From Lacunisphaera sp. (GTDB lineage Bacteria > Verrucomicrobiota > Verrucomicrobiia > Opitutales > Opitutaceae): a stretch of 64,000 nucleotides of DNA. The notes under the pieces were generated by a model. The model saw nothing but the letters and a program-made list of their open reading frames with translations. It was not told where the DNA came from and did not search any database. The position numbers and the translations under genes are program-made. How positions within the stretch are numbered: position 1 is the first letter of the stretch; each line of letters opens with the position of its first letter. Positions 33,304 to 42,900 of the stretch are shown in pieces. The DNA lies in NCBI GenBank assembly GCA_009695095.1, contig SIBQ01000001.1, positions 64,501 to 128,500 on the forward strand, in the 5' to 3' direction.

Positions 33304-35145
33304 ATGATCGAAATCCCGGGCTGGCAATTCGCCGTGGAGGTCCACCCCCCCGACTGGTGCTTTCCCGCCGGCAAATCCTGGATCGCCGGCTGGATCCGGC
33401 CGGAGGCCGGCCGGGTGATCACGGATGTTCGCGCCCGAATCCACCATCGCGTCATTCTCGGCCTTTCCGGACTGCTCCATCCGGCGTTCGTTGAAAAATC
33501 CCGGGAGCACGAGCACCCCGATCCATTCGGCCCGGGATTTTCCTTTCTCCTCACCCCGCAGCCCGGCGCAACATTGCTGCGGCTGGAACTCCGCGATCGG
33601 TCGGGCCGGTGGACGGAGTTTTTTCGCACAAAAATTTTCCCTGCGCCGGACGGGCCCGCTTCCCCCCCGGCACCCAGCCTGATTGAGTCACTTCGCCGGC
33701 TGGTCACGGTTTTGTTGAAACAACGGTTGCGCAACCCCCTGCGCTCCTGGTCCGATCTGGCCGACAATCTCGTGGCGGCCTTGGTGGCCGAGCCACTGAA
33801 CGCCCACCCCAGCCCACCTTTCATCGGCGCACTGGAGGAACCACGCGACATCGGCCGGCGGCGAAACGGTTGCATCCCGGTGACTGGGTGGCTGGCTCAC
33901 CGCACGGCCAAAATCACCCGGCTCCTGGCGGTCATCGATTCGCTTCCCGTTATATCCCTTCCGCATGGCCTGGCGCGTCAGGATATCCCCGGCGTTTTCC
34001 CCGCACTCCGTGACCAGGCCGACCTGGCCTTTGTCGGAGAGATTGCCCTGCCGGTCGATTTCGCTGCGCCGGTTTTGCTCAAGCTTTTTGCCGAGCTCGA
34101 CAACGGCGAGAGGCACCTGGCTTTTACCCGGCGCTTCACGCCGCAGCCCCACGGCGATACCGGACAGATGCCGTCCTTGGTCCCGGGATTCACCTTCGCC
34201 TGCGCCGTCTGGGCCCTGCACCGGGCAGCCGGCCGATACGCGCTGTCCCGCCGGGGCCTGATCCGGGCGGCGCGCTCCTTCTGGTCCAGTTATCAGGCCA
34301 TGCCGGCCTACCGCCCCGCCCGGGCCTGGCGGGAAAATGCGTGGCTCCGCTTTCCCGCCGGCGCGACTCGCCCCGCGGATGTCAGCAAGACCGTGGCCAC
34401 GGACGGAGTGCCCGCCACCACCGTCATCGCCCCAGCCGACGACATGCTGGTGCGCGACGCCGTGCAGTATTTCCAGATTGGACGGGAGGCGCTGGCGCTG
34501 GTGCAAGCGGCGTGCGCCCTGGCCGGCTGCGAACGAGTTGAGGCGATTCTGGATCTGCCCAGTGGCCACGGCCGCGTGGCCCGCTGGTTGCGCACCGCGT
34601 ATCCGGCGGCAAAGCTGGTTGTGAGTGATACCCAGGGATCAGGAGTGAACTTTTGCATCGAGCATCTCGGTGCGACCGGCGTGCAGGCCACCGTTGACGG
34701 CAGCCACTGGGGAGCCTTGACCGGACCCTATGATATCATCTGGTGCGGCTCGCTGCTGACACACTTCGGCCGGGATCAGTGGCTGGCCCACCTCCGGCGA
34801 TTCGCCGAACGGCTCACGCCGCACGGCGTGCTGGTGTTCACCACGCACGGCCTGCTCGCCCTGGATAAACTGCAAACCGGTGAAAAAGATTATGGCCTGC
34901 CGGAGGCCGAGGTCACGCGCCTGTGCGCCTACGCGTTGGCCGAGGGCTTCGGTTATGCCGATTATCCCGCTACACCCGGCTATGGCATTTCCGTCTCCCA
35001 CCCGGCCTGGATCCGGGCGCTGATCTCCCGGGAAACCGAACTGCAGGTCCTAGCCATTAACGAGTCAGCTTGGGACCAGCACCAGGATGTGGTGGTGTGC
35101 GCCCGCCACGGATCAAGCACCCAGCCGAGGGTTGACCTGCCATGA
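33304..35145 (+). CDS. Two accessory domains + SAM methyltransferase
   Basis: A 613-aa protein whose first half is a close paralogue of the gene at 37630: domain one (GWQFAVEVHPPDW, SWIAGWIRPE) and domain two (IPVTGWLAHRT, LARQDIPGVFP, FAELDNGERHLAF). Where the paralogue continues into a GT4, this one has a linker and then a class I methyltransferase (about 378-600) with ILDLPSGHGRVARWL as the SAM loop and WCGSLLTHFGRDQW after strand 4. So the same targeting half carries a different enzyme. Likely job: methylate the same glycan that the neighbouring GTs extend, perhaps as a chain cap; that is inference. Confidence 0.9.
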   Translation: MIEIPGWQFAVEVHPPDWCFPAGKSWIAGWIRPEAGRVITDVRARIHHRVILGLSGLLHPAFVEKSREHEHPDPFGPGFSFLLTPQPGATLLRLELRDRSGRWTEFFRTKIFPAPDGPASPPAPSLIESLRRLVTVLLKQRLRNPLRSWSDLADNLVAALVAEPLNAHPSPPFIGALEEPRDIGRRRNGCIPVTGWLAHRTAKITRLLAVIDSLPVISLPHGLARQDIPGVFPALRDQADLAFVGEIALPVDFAAPVLLKLFAELDNGERHLAFTRRFTPQPHGDTGQMPSLVPGFTFACAVWALHRAAGRYALSRRGLIRAARSFWSSYQAMPAYRPARAWRENAWLRFPAGATRPADVSKTVATDGVPATTVIAPADDMLVRDAVQYFQIGREALALVQAACALAGCERVEAILDLPSGHGRVARWLRTAYPAAKLVVSDTQGSGVNFCIEHLGATGVQATVDGSHWGALTGPYDIIWCGSLLTHFGRDQWLAHLRRFAERLTPHGVLVFTTHGLLALDKLQTGEKDYGLPEAEVTRLCAYALAEGFGYADYPATPGYGISVSHPAWIRALISRETELQVLAINESAWDQHQDVVVCARHGSSTQPRVDLP

Positions 35146-35391
35146 CGGCCGCCCCATTTGCTCGGGATGTCCCTGTCAACTCCGGCGCGCCCTGCTCGGC
35201 CCCTGCCGGTGGTCCGCGGGGCGTGACTGGGGTGAAGCTCATGCTTTCGAAAATGGATTGTCACTCTGCGGGCCGCAAATCCATGTCCTCTTGTGGGCGG
35301 GCTGCCCCCACCCCGCGAGGCATGGGCCGCGCGAGCTGAAATCAGCAGGGTGAGGGCCCCCGCCCGCAACAAACCTATCTGAATAACACCA
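35146..35391 (+). other. Intergenic leader before the modular GT4 gene, with an inverted repeat
   Basis: This 246-base gap holds ATGGATT (35253-35259) and its inverse AATCCAT (35278-35284), a GC-rich hairpin-like stretch around 35295-35330 with no T tract, and TATCTG at 35376-35381, eleven bases before the GTG start at 35392, which could be a -10 box. No protein of convincing composition is encoded. Confidence 0.45.
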
Positions 35392-37626
35392 GTGCACGAG
35401 ACGCCCTTCAGCTTCAGCCACCTTGAGTCCCCCGCGCCCCGCGCGGCGCGGCCGCCGGGTCCGCATGTGATCCGCGGCTGGGTGTGGCCCAAGCCGGGCG
35501 GACATTTCGTCAACGTCCGCGCGTGCGTGGAGGGCCGCGTGTTTCCCGGCGTCCACGGCCATCCGCGCGCCGATCTCGCCGCGCATTTTCAGACGGGCCG
35601 GCGCTACGCCCTCGCTGAATTCTCCATCGCGGTGGAACTGCCCCCCGGTCCGATCGAGGTCACCCTGGAAGTGCTGGAAATCGAGGGCCACTGGTCGCCG
35701 TTTCAAACCTTCAGCTATCACGTCGCGGCCCGCACCGCGCCGGCCGCGATCCCGCCGCACCCGCGTCCACTGCGCTGGCACGATTTCGGCCGTGGCCTGG
35801 ACTTCCTGCTGCGGGAACGCCGCACCCGGCCCGACGCCGCGTGGGTAAAGCTGGCGGCGGAACTGGCGGCCGACCTGCCCGTTGCCCAGGACCAGCTTTA
35901 TCCGCCCGACCCCTTCATCGGACACGCCGACGAGCCGGCGGTCGTGAACCGTAGCCGCTTCGGCCTGCTGCCGGTCGTGGGCTATATTTTCCACAAGACC
36001 GGCCGCATTCAGAGGCTTTGGGTAACGGCGGACCTGCAGGCGTTGCAACCGCTCACCCTCGGCCGGGCCACCGCCAACATCGTCCCGCACTTCCCGCTAT
36101 ACCCCGCGGCCGGCACCTCCGGCTACGAGGGTTATGTGGACGTTCCCCCGCAGCTGCCCAACCCGGTGACCCTGCGGCTTTATACGGAAATGCCCGACGG
36201 TTCGCTGCACCTTGTGCAGGTCCGCACGACCCGCCGGCACGACGCCGAGGAGGAAAAATATCCCTACCCGGCGCTGTCGGCCGACGATTTCACCGCCGCC
36301 CTGACGGCCTGGCAGAGCGCGCTGTGCGTGCGCGGTTTCAGCGTGACGCAGGACGCCGATCTACACACCGAGATCGAGCGCCTGCGCGCCGTCGCCACCC
36401 GCCCGACGGCCACGCCGCGGACTCCGCCGCCCGCGCTTGTCCCGGCCCGCACGGTTCGCCCGCTGAGCCGCGTCATCCTCGCCAGCCACAACTTCAACCT
36501 CGAGGGCGCCCCGCTCTTCCTGCTCGACCTCGCGCGTCATCTCGCCGCCTCCGGCGTGGCGCTGACCGTGGTGAGCGCCAGCGACGGCCCGCTGCGCGAA
36601 CGCTTCGCCGCGTGCGGCGCCAAGATCGTGATCGTTGATGCCGCGCCGGTGTTTCGCGCCGGCAGCGTGGCCGACGCCGAGGCCGCCGTTGCCGCGCTCC
36701 GCCGTTCGTTTGATTTCACCGCGGCCGATCTGGTCATCACGAATACCTTCACCACGTTCTGGGCCGTGCAGGCCGCGAAGGCCGCCGGCCAGCGCGTCCT
36801 CTCCTACGTCCACGAAAGCACCAGCCCCGCCGCCTTCTACGGCGGCAGCGTGCATCCCGTCGTCGTGGCCCTTGCGGATGAGGCCCTCACGCTGGCCGAC
36901 GCCGTGTCCTTCACCAGCGACGCCACGCGCCGTTACCACGCCGGCCCGGACCGGCCGGTGCAGGCCGTGCTCACCCCCGGCTGGGTGGATGTGCGCGCGA
37001 TTGACGCGTGGCGCGCCGCTCATCCGCGCGAGACGCTGCGGGCGCAATTCGGAATGAAACCCGGCGAACTGCTCGTCACCAACATCGGCACCGTCTGCGA
37101 CCGCAAGGCCCAGGTGAGCTTCGCCCGGGCCGTGGACTTGTTCCGGCGCCGTTATCCCGCCCTCGCCGCGCGCACCAGGTTCATTTTGCTCGGCGGCCGC
37201 GCTTCGCCCTTCGATAATTTGCTGCGCGAAGTTCTCGCCGATCTCGCCATTCCGAATCTGACGGTGCACCCCGAGACCCCGGATTTCCTCGGCTACTACG
37301 TCGCCGCCGACCTGACCGTCTGCTCCAGCTACGAGGAATCCTCCCCACGCGTCGTCCTCGAGGCGATGGCCTGCGGCACGCCGCTGCTGGCGTCCAACAT
37401 CCCCGGCATCAGCGAACTCGCCCGCGACGGCCTCGAGGCCACGCTCATCCCCGCCGGCCACACCACGGCGTGGACGGAAGCGCTCGCGCGACTGCTCAAC
37501 TCTCCGGACATCGGGCAACAACTGGCCGCGCAAGCCCGCGTCCGCATTGAAACGCTTTTCGCCGCCGACCTCGTCCTCCCCCAGCACACCGCACTCGCCA
37601 GCGCCGTGGCGGCCGGCCAACTTTAA
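35392..37626 (+). CDS. Two accessory domains + GT4 glycosyltransferase
   Basis: A 744-aa protein starting at GTG. Domain one is at about 5-115 (VIRGWVWPKPG, HPRADLAAHFQTG), domain two at about 165-285 (LPVVGYIFHKT, GRATANIVPHFP, YTEMPDGSLHL). The GT4 domain (about 360-740) shows ILASHNFNLEGAPLFLLDLA, YVHEST, TVCDRKAQVSF, and the donor-site motif YEESSPRVVLEAMACGTPLL. The accessory half is more divergent than those of its neighbours. Intact throughout; likely transfers one sugar from a nucleotide donor in the cytoplasm. A stub of a sister gene lies 2.2 kb upstream. Confidence 0.91.
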   Translation: MHETPFSFSHLESPAPRAARPPGPHVIRGWVWPKPGGHFVNVRACVEGRVFPGVHGHPRADLAAHFQTGRRYALAEFSIAVELPPGPIEVTLEVLEIEGHWSPFQTFSYHVAARTAPAAIPPHPRPLRWHDFGRGLDFLLRERRTRPDAAWVKLAAELAADLPVAQDQLYPPDPFIGHADEPAVVNRSRFGLLPVVGYIFHKTGRIQRLWVTADLQALQPLTLGRATANIVPHFPLYPAAGTSGYEGYVDVPPQLPNPVTLRLYTEMPDGSLHLVQVRTTRRHDAEEEKYPYPALSADDFTAALTAWQSALCVRGFSVTQDADLHTEIERLRAVATRPTATPRTPPPALVPARTVRPLSRVILASHNFNLEGAPLFLLDLARHLAASGVALTVVSASDGPLRERFAACGAKIVIVDAAPVFRAGSVADAEAAVAALRRSFDFTAADLVITNTFTTFWAVQAAKAAGQRVLSYVHESTSPAAFYGGSVHPVVVALADEALTLADAVSFTSDATRRYHAGPDRPVQAVLTPGWVDVRAIDAWRAAHPRETLRAQFGMKPGELLVTNIGTVCDRKAQVSFARAVDLFRRRYPALAARTRFILLGGRASPFDNLLREVLADLAIPNLTVHPETPDFLGYYVAADLTVCSSYEESSPRVVLEAMACGTPLLASNIPGISELARDGLEATLIPAGHTTAWTEALARLLNSPDIGQQLAAQARVRIETLFAADLVLPQHTALASAVAAGQL

Positions 37627-37629
37627 GCC

Positions 37630-39864
37630 ATGCTTGAGAATGCCGGCTGGCAGTTCGACGTGGAAGTCCACCCCGCCGACTGGCGCTTTCCGGCCGGCCC
37701 GTCGTGGCTGGCCGGCTGGATCTTCGCCGGGGAGAACCGCTTGGTCACCGACCTGCGCGCCTGGATCGACGGCCGGCCGTTCCTCGGTCTGCCCGGCCTG
37801 CCGAAGCCGGGCCTCGACGAGAAGTTTCTCCACCGGCCCGGCCCGCCGTATGCCGGCTGGGTGATCCAAGTCACACCGCACCGCGGCGCGGCGTTGCTCC
37901 GGCTCGAGGCCCGCGACCCGCGCGGCGTCTGGACGGAATTCTTCCGCACCCCCATCATCGTCGCGGCCGACGCGCCCGAGTGCCCGCCGCCGGCCCCGTT
38001 CAGCGCCCGGCTGACGGAACTCGTGCCGCCGTTGCTGCGGCTGCACACGCAGCGCCCGCGCACGCCTTTTGCCACACTGGCCGACGAGGTCGTGTCGGCC
38101 GCGCTCGCGGTGCCGCTGAACTCGCTGCCCAACCCGCCGTTCCACGGCGCGCTTGAGGAGCCGCGGGACACCGGCTGGTTGCGTTACGGCCGGCTGTCTG
38201 TCTCCGGCTGGCTCGCGCACCGCACCGGAATAATCAAGCGGATCACCGCCCTCGCCGACGCCGTGCAGGAATCCCCGCTGCTGCACGGCATCGCTCGCCC
38301 CGACATTGGGACGATTTTCGCCGACCTGCCCGGACGCGAGCATTCCCAGTTCGTCGGCCACGTGGACCTGCCGGCCAACCAGAGCGCGCCGGCCTTGCTG
38401 AAAGTCTTTGCCGAGCTGGAGAACGGGGAAAAACACCTCGCCTTCGCACAGCGTTTCACGCCGCGCGTCATCGCCGGCGCCGACACGCCGCTGCCGCCGC
38501 TCTCGAAGCTGACATTCGCGAAGGCGCTGTGGGCGCTGCGCGGTTCGGCCCAACGCCACGGCCTGCCGATGGGCGCGCGCGACGCACTCGTCGTCGCCGC
38601 GAAAAGCGCCTGGTCCGCCTACCGCACCGAGGCTCCCGCCAAAGTGCGACACCGTCGCCCGCCTCCGGTTTCAGCGGACACCGGCAATGACAACTCGCTC
38701 CTGCGCGTGCTGGTCGTGACGCACAACCTGAATTTCGAGGGCGCCCCGTGGTTCATCTTCGAGCTCGCCCGGCATCTCCACACCCAGCCCGGCATCAGCG
38801 TGCGCGTACTCTCGCCGCAGAATGGCCCGATGCGCCGGGTGTTCGAAGGCGCTGGCATGCCGGTTGAGGTCGTCGACCTGTCCGCGGCATTCGCGGCGGC
38901 CTCGCCCAAGGAGTTCCACGCCGCGCTGCGCGCCACGGTGAAAACCGACTGGAGCCAGGTCGACCTGCTCGTCGCCAACACGATGGTTTCATTCTGGGCC
39001 GTGCATCTCGCCCGGGCTGCGCAGAAGCCCGCCCTGCTCTATGTGCACGAGAGTTCGGCGGTCCGCCGTTTCTTCGAGCCGGTGCTGAAGCCCGCGCTGT
39101 TTCCGCTCGTGGAGGAGGCGTTTCGCGGCGCGGCGCGCGTCGTGTTCACCGCCGATTCGTCGCGGATGGTGTTCGATTACCTCGGCGATGGCGGAAATTT
39201 CCACCTGCTGCCGAGCTGGGTGGACGTCGCGCGCATCGACGCCTTCGCGGCCGCGCACGACCGCGCCGCGCTGCGCCACAAGCACGGGCTCGATCCCGCC
39301 GCCACGCTGCTCGTCAACATCGGCTCCATTTGCGAACGCAAGGGCCAGCACATCTACCTGCGTGCCGCCGAGCTGCTGCGACCGGAGCTGCACTACACTT
39401 ATCCCGAAAAGAAAATCCAGTTCGTCATGGTCGGCGCGCGGCCGGGCCTCTACCTCGATTCGCTCAAGCAGGAGGCCGAACTGCACGGGCTCGACAACGT
39501 CGTCTTCCTGCCCGAGACCGGCGAGATTTATGACTTCTACCGGCTGGCCGACATTTTTGTCTGCACCAGTTTCGAGGAATCCTTCCCGCGGGTGCTCCTG
39601 GAGTCGGCGGCGTTCCGCCTGCCGATCGTCAGCACCAACGTCAACGGCATCGCCGAGATGCTCGCCCCCGACGAGGCCTGGCTGACCGCGCCCGGCGACC
39701 GCTACCAGCTGGCCGAGGCGGTGAAGGCGGCGCTGGCCGCGCATTTCACCGGCGACACCGGCCGCGCCGAGCGGGCACGCGCCGCGATCGTGCGCCGGTA
39801 CCACGCAGGCAATTCCCTGCCGCGGCACCTCGCGCTGGCCCGTGAGGCGGCCCGGCGCACCTGA
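37630..39864 (+). CDS. Two accessory domains + GT4 glycosyltransferase
   Basis: A 744-aa protein three bases after the preceding stop. Domain one (GWQFDVEVHPADW, SWLAGWIFAGE) and domain two (LSVSGWLAHRT, IARPDIGTIF, FAELENGEKHLAF) closely match the methyltransferase gene at 33304. The GT4 domain (about 357-740) has VVTHNLNFEGAPWFIFELA, YVHESSAVRRFFEP, SICERKGQHIYLRA and FEESFPRVLLESAAF. Its GT4 half resembles the C-terminal domain of the 29119 protein more than that of its neighbour at 35392, so accessory and catalytic halves have different histories. Confidence 0.92.
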   Translation: MLENAGWQFDVEVHPADWRFPAGPSWLAGWIFAGENRLVTDLRAWIDGRPFLGLPGLPKPGLDEKFLHRPGPPYAGWVIQVTPHRGAALLRLEARDPRGVWTEFFRTPIIVAADAPECPPPAPFSARLTELVPPLLRLHTQRPRTPFATLADEVVSAALAVPLNSLPNPPFHGALEEPRDTGWLRYGRLSVSGWLAHRTGIIKRITALADAVQESPLLHGIARPDIGTIFADLPGREHSQFVGHVDLPANQSAPALLKVFAELENGEKHLAFAQRFTPRVIAGADTPLPPLSKLTFAKALWALRGSAQRHGLPMGARDALVVAAKSAWSAYRTEAPAKVRHRRPPPVSADTGNDNSLLRVLVVTHNLNFEGAPWFIFELARHLHTQPGISVRVLSPQNGPMRRVFEGAGMPVEVVDLSAAFAAASPKEFHAALRATVKTDWSQVDLLVANTMVSFWAVHLARAAQKPALLYVHESSAVRRFFEPVLKPALFPLVEEAFRGAARVVFTADSSRMVFDYLGDGGNFHLLPSWVDVARIDAFAAAHDRAALRHKHGLDPAATLLVNIGSICERKGQHIYLRAAELLRPELHYTYPEKKIQFVMVGARPGLYLDSLKQEAELHGLDNVVFLPETGEIYDFYRLADIFVCTSFEESFPRVLLESAAFRLPIVSTNVNGIAEMLAPDEAWLTAPGDRYQLAEAVKAALAAHFTGDTGRAERARAAIVRRYHAGNSLPRHLALAREAARRT

Positions 39865-39879
39865 CCGGCTTCGCCGGGC

Positions 39880-39909
39880 TTGCGCCCCACCCCGCCCTTC
39901 GCCTTAGTT
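39880..39909 (+). promoter_or_regulatory. Possible promoter before the second giant modular GT gene
   Basis: TTGCGC at 39880-39885, 18-base spacer, TTAGTT at 39904-39909, then 13 bases to the GTG start at 39923. As at 29078, the -10-like box sits so close to the start that the message would have almost no leader. Confidence 0.35.
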
Positions 39910-39922
39910 CAGCGTTCCAGCC

Positions 39923-42900
39923 GTGAACGAAAACGACGCCTACATTTTCGATGTCGAGGAGCCCCGCGAGTGGGTGTTTGCCGGCGAGCCCGTCTGGATC
40001 AGCGGCTGGTTTTTGTCGAAGGCCGGGGCGGTGTTTTCCGACGTACGCGCCGTCATCGATGGCCTCCCGCACCTGGGCATCCTGGGGATGCCTCGCCCGG
40101 AGATTGAGCAGCGCCACCGCGGGCACACCGGGCTGCCCCACGCCGGTTTTCTGCTCCGGGTCAATCCGCCCCGCTCCGCCCGTGAGCTCCGCCTCGAGCT
40201 GCTCGACGCCGGTCACCACTGGGTCGAGATCTGGCGCACGGCGATCAAGGTACGCCAAGGCGGCAAGCGCGGTGGCCGCTATAACCTCAAGCTTCTTCCT
40301 GACCACCTGCACCGTCTGCTGCAAGCCCGCCGTACCGATCCGGCCGCTGAATTGGCCCCGCTCGCCGATGTCCTCGCCCTCGAAGGTGCGGCCGTACCGC
40401 TCGACACGCTGCCCAACCCGCCGTTCTTCGGCGCGCTGGAAAAGCCCGAACTCGTCGGCGGCACGCAATATGGCAAGGTGCGCGTCGAGGGCTGGATCAT
40501 CCACCAGAAGCAGCGCCTTGTCCGCCTGACCGGCAGCACCCACCCGCTGGTCGAGAACGATTTCGTATACGGCAACCTGGAACGCCCCGAGGCCGCGCAG
40601 CTTTTCCCCGGCCATCCCTACGCGGCCCGCTCACAATATTTCGGCCTGCTCGACATCGATGAGAACGCGCCCGGCCCGGCCGTCATCAAGATGTTTGCCG
40701 AGTTGGAAGACGGCACGAGGCACCTCGTTTTTGCCCGGCGCTTCCATGCCCGCGCCTGCCACATCTGGGAGCGACCGCTGCCCGCGTTCAACTGGGGCGA
40801 GTTTCTCCAGTGCGTCCTGGCCCTGCTGGGCGCCGCCCGCCGGCATCGGCAGCAGCTCGGTTCCGTCACCGCACAATGGCAGGCACTCCAGGCCGCCTCC
40901 GCCCTCTACCGACGCGAAGCACCGGCTGTCGTCGCGCCCGACGATTCGCGGCAGGATCAGTATTTGGCGTGGTTGCGCACCAACCGGCTGACTCCGCGTC
41001 TGCGGCAGGCGCTGGCCGGTTCGGCGAAGAACATTGCCCACGGCCCGCGCTTCACCCTGCTGATCGACCCGGCCGGCTGCACCGACACTCACCTGCGCGA
41101 ACTGGCGCTGTCCCTGCAGGCGCAGATCTATCCGCACTGGGAGGCATGGTTTATCGGCGAAAAGCCACCCGCGGGCGCCGATGCCCGTTGCAAATCCGAG
41201 CGCTGTGCCGGCCTGAAGGACTTTGCCCGCGCCCTGAACTCGGCGGCCGACCAGGCCCGGGGCACACACCTTACGCTGCTGCCCGGCCATTCGCGACTGT
41301 CCCCGGACGCGCTGCTGGAGATTGCCGAGCGAATCGTGGCGCGGCCGGAACTCGAACTCGTCTACACCGACGAGGACCTGATGGACGACAGCGGCGCGCA
41401 GTCGGCGCCGAAGTTCAAGCCGGCCTGGAGTCCCGCGCTGGCGCTCTCCGGGCTTTCCCCCGGCCAGCTCAGTTTTGTGCGGAACGACCGATTCGCCGCA
41501 GTCGGCTCGTTCCGCGACGAATACCGCCTGGTGCCGTGGGCCGACGTGCTCTGGCGCGTCGGCGACAAACTCGCGCCGGACAACGTTGCGCAGGTGCCGC
41601 TCGTCTGCCATCATGCCCGCGCTGAAGTCTCCCGCCACGTCGAGCCGAGCGATCCCTCGGTCGAGCAAGCGCGGAAGGCGCTGACCGAGACCATGACCCG
41701 ACGCGACTGGGCCGCCGCCCCGTTTTTGCCGGAGACCGCGCACCACCGCCGGCTGAGCTACCACCAGTTGCGCTGGGACCAGAATATCCTCGCCCGCCTG
41801 CCGGTCACCATTGTCATTCCCACGCGCGACAAGCTCCACCTGCTGCAGGAATGCGTGGAGTTGCTCGAGGAGACGGTGGACTGGCGCCACGCGAAGCTCG
41901 TCATCGTCGACGACCATTCGCGCGATGCCGACGCCGTGCGCTACCTCGAGCAGATTCAAAAGCGCGACGACCTCCGGTGCAAGGTCGTCCGCCCGGCGGA
42001 CCGCGGCGCGCCGTTCAATTACTCCCACCTCGTCAACCTCGCCCTGCCGCACGTGGACACGCCGCTGGTGCTGCACCTGAACAATGACGTCAACGCGCTC
42101 GAGCGCGGCTGGCTCGAGGAGATGGCCGGTTGGTTCACGCAACCCGACGTCGGCGTGGTCGGCGCGAAGCTGGTCTATCCCGACCGGACGCTCAACCACA
42201 CCGGCATCATCATCGGGCCGCACGGCGGCCTGGCCGACACACCCTACGCGAAGGTCGCGGAACGCGACGTGCCCGGGGTCGAGTGGCACGCGGCGGCCCG
42301 CGAGGTCTCCGCGGTGACCGGCGCCTGCCTGATGGCGCGCACGTCGGTCTACCGGGAGCTCGGCGAGTTCGACGAGAAGGATTTCGGCGTGGCCTACAAT
42401 GATGTGGACTTCTGCCTGCGCGTGCGCGCCGCGGGCCACCGCATCATCTACACCCCGCAGGCGCAGCTCATGCACTGGGGCAGCGCGACGCGCGGCGTGA
42501 CGTTCGACGAGGCCGAGCACATTGCGTTCGTGCGGCGCTATCCCGCGTATCGCGACCCCTACCTCAGCCCGAACTTGGAACTGGCCGGCGGCGGCCTGCG
42601 CTGTCGCGGGGCTGGGACCGTCCGCCCAAATCGCGCCGGGAAGCTGCGGCTGCTCCTGCTGACGCACAATCTCAACCTGGAGGGCGCGCCGCTTTTCCTG
42701 CTCGAGTATGCGACCTACATGGCGCACGAGGCGGGCTTCAGCCTCGAGGTCCTCTCCTCACAGGACGGCCCGCTGCGCGCCGCCTATGAGGCGCTCGGCG
42801 CGCACATCACGTTCATCGACGCCGCGCCGGTTTACCTGGCCGGGGACGAGGAGATTTTCCACGGCCGCGTGGCCGATATCGCCCACCAGGTTGACTGGGA

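Noticed and set aside
35142-35339. 65-codon frame whose ATG overlaps the stop of the methyltransferase-type gene
   Set aside because: The overlap is tempting, but the composition is not protein-like, there are no motifs or helices, and the stretch contains an inverted repeat and hairpin better explained as non-coding leader.
36361-38652. 763-residue minus-strand open frame
   Set aside because: It lies opposite two intact modular GT genes, is full of Gly, Arg, Ala and Asp with no motifs, and results from high GC codon bias. Similar shadows at 31291-33114, 40631-42727 and 47686-49632 were dropped for the same reason.
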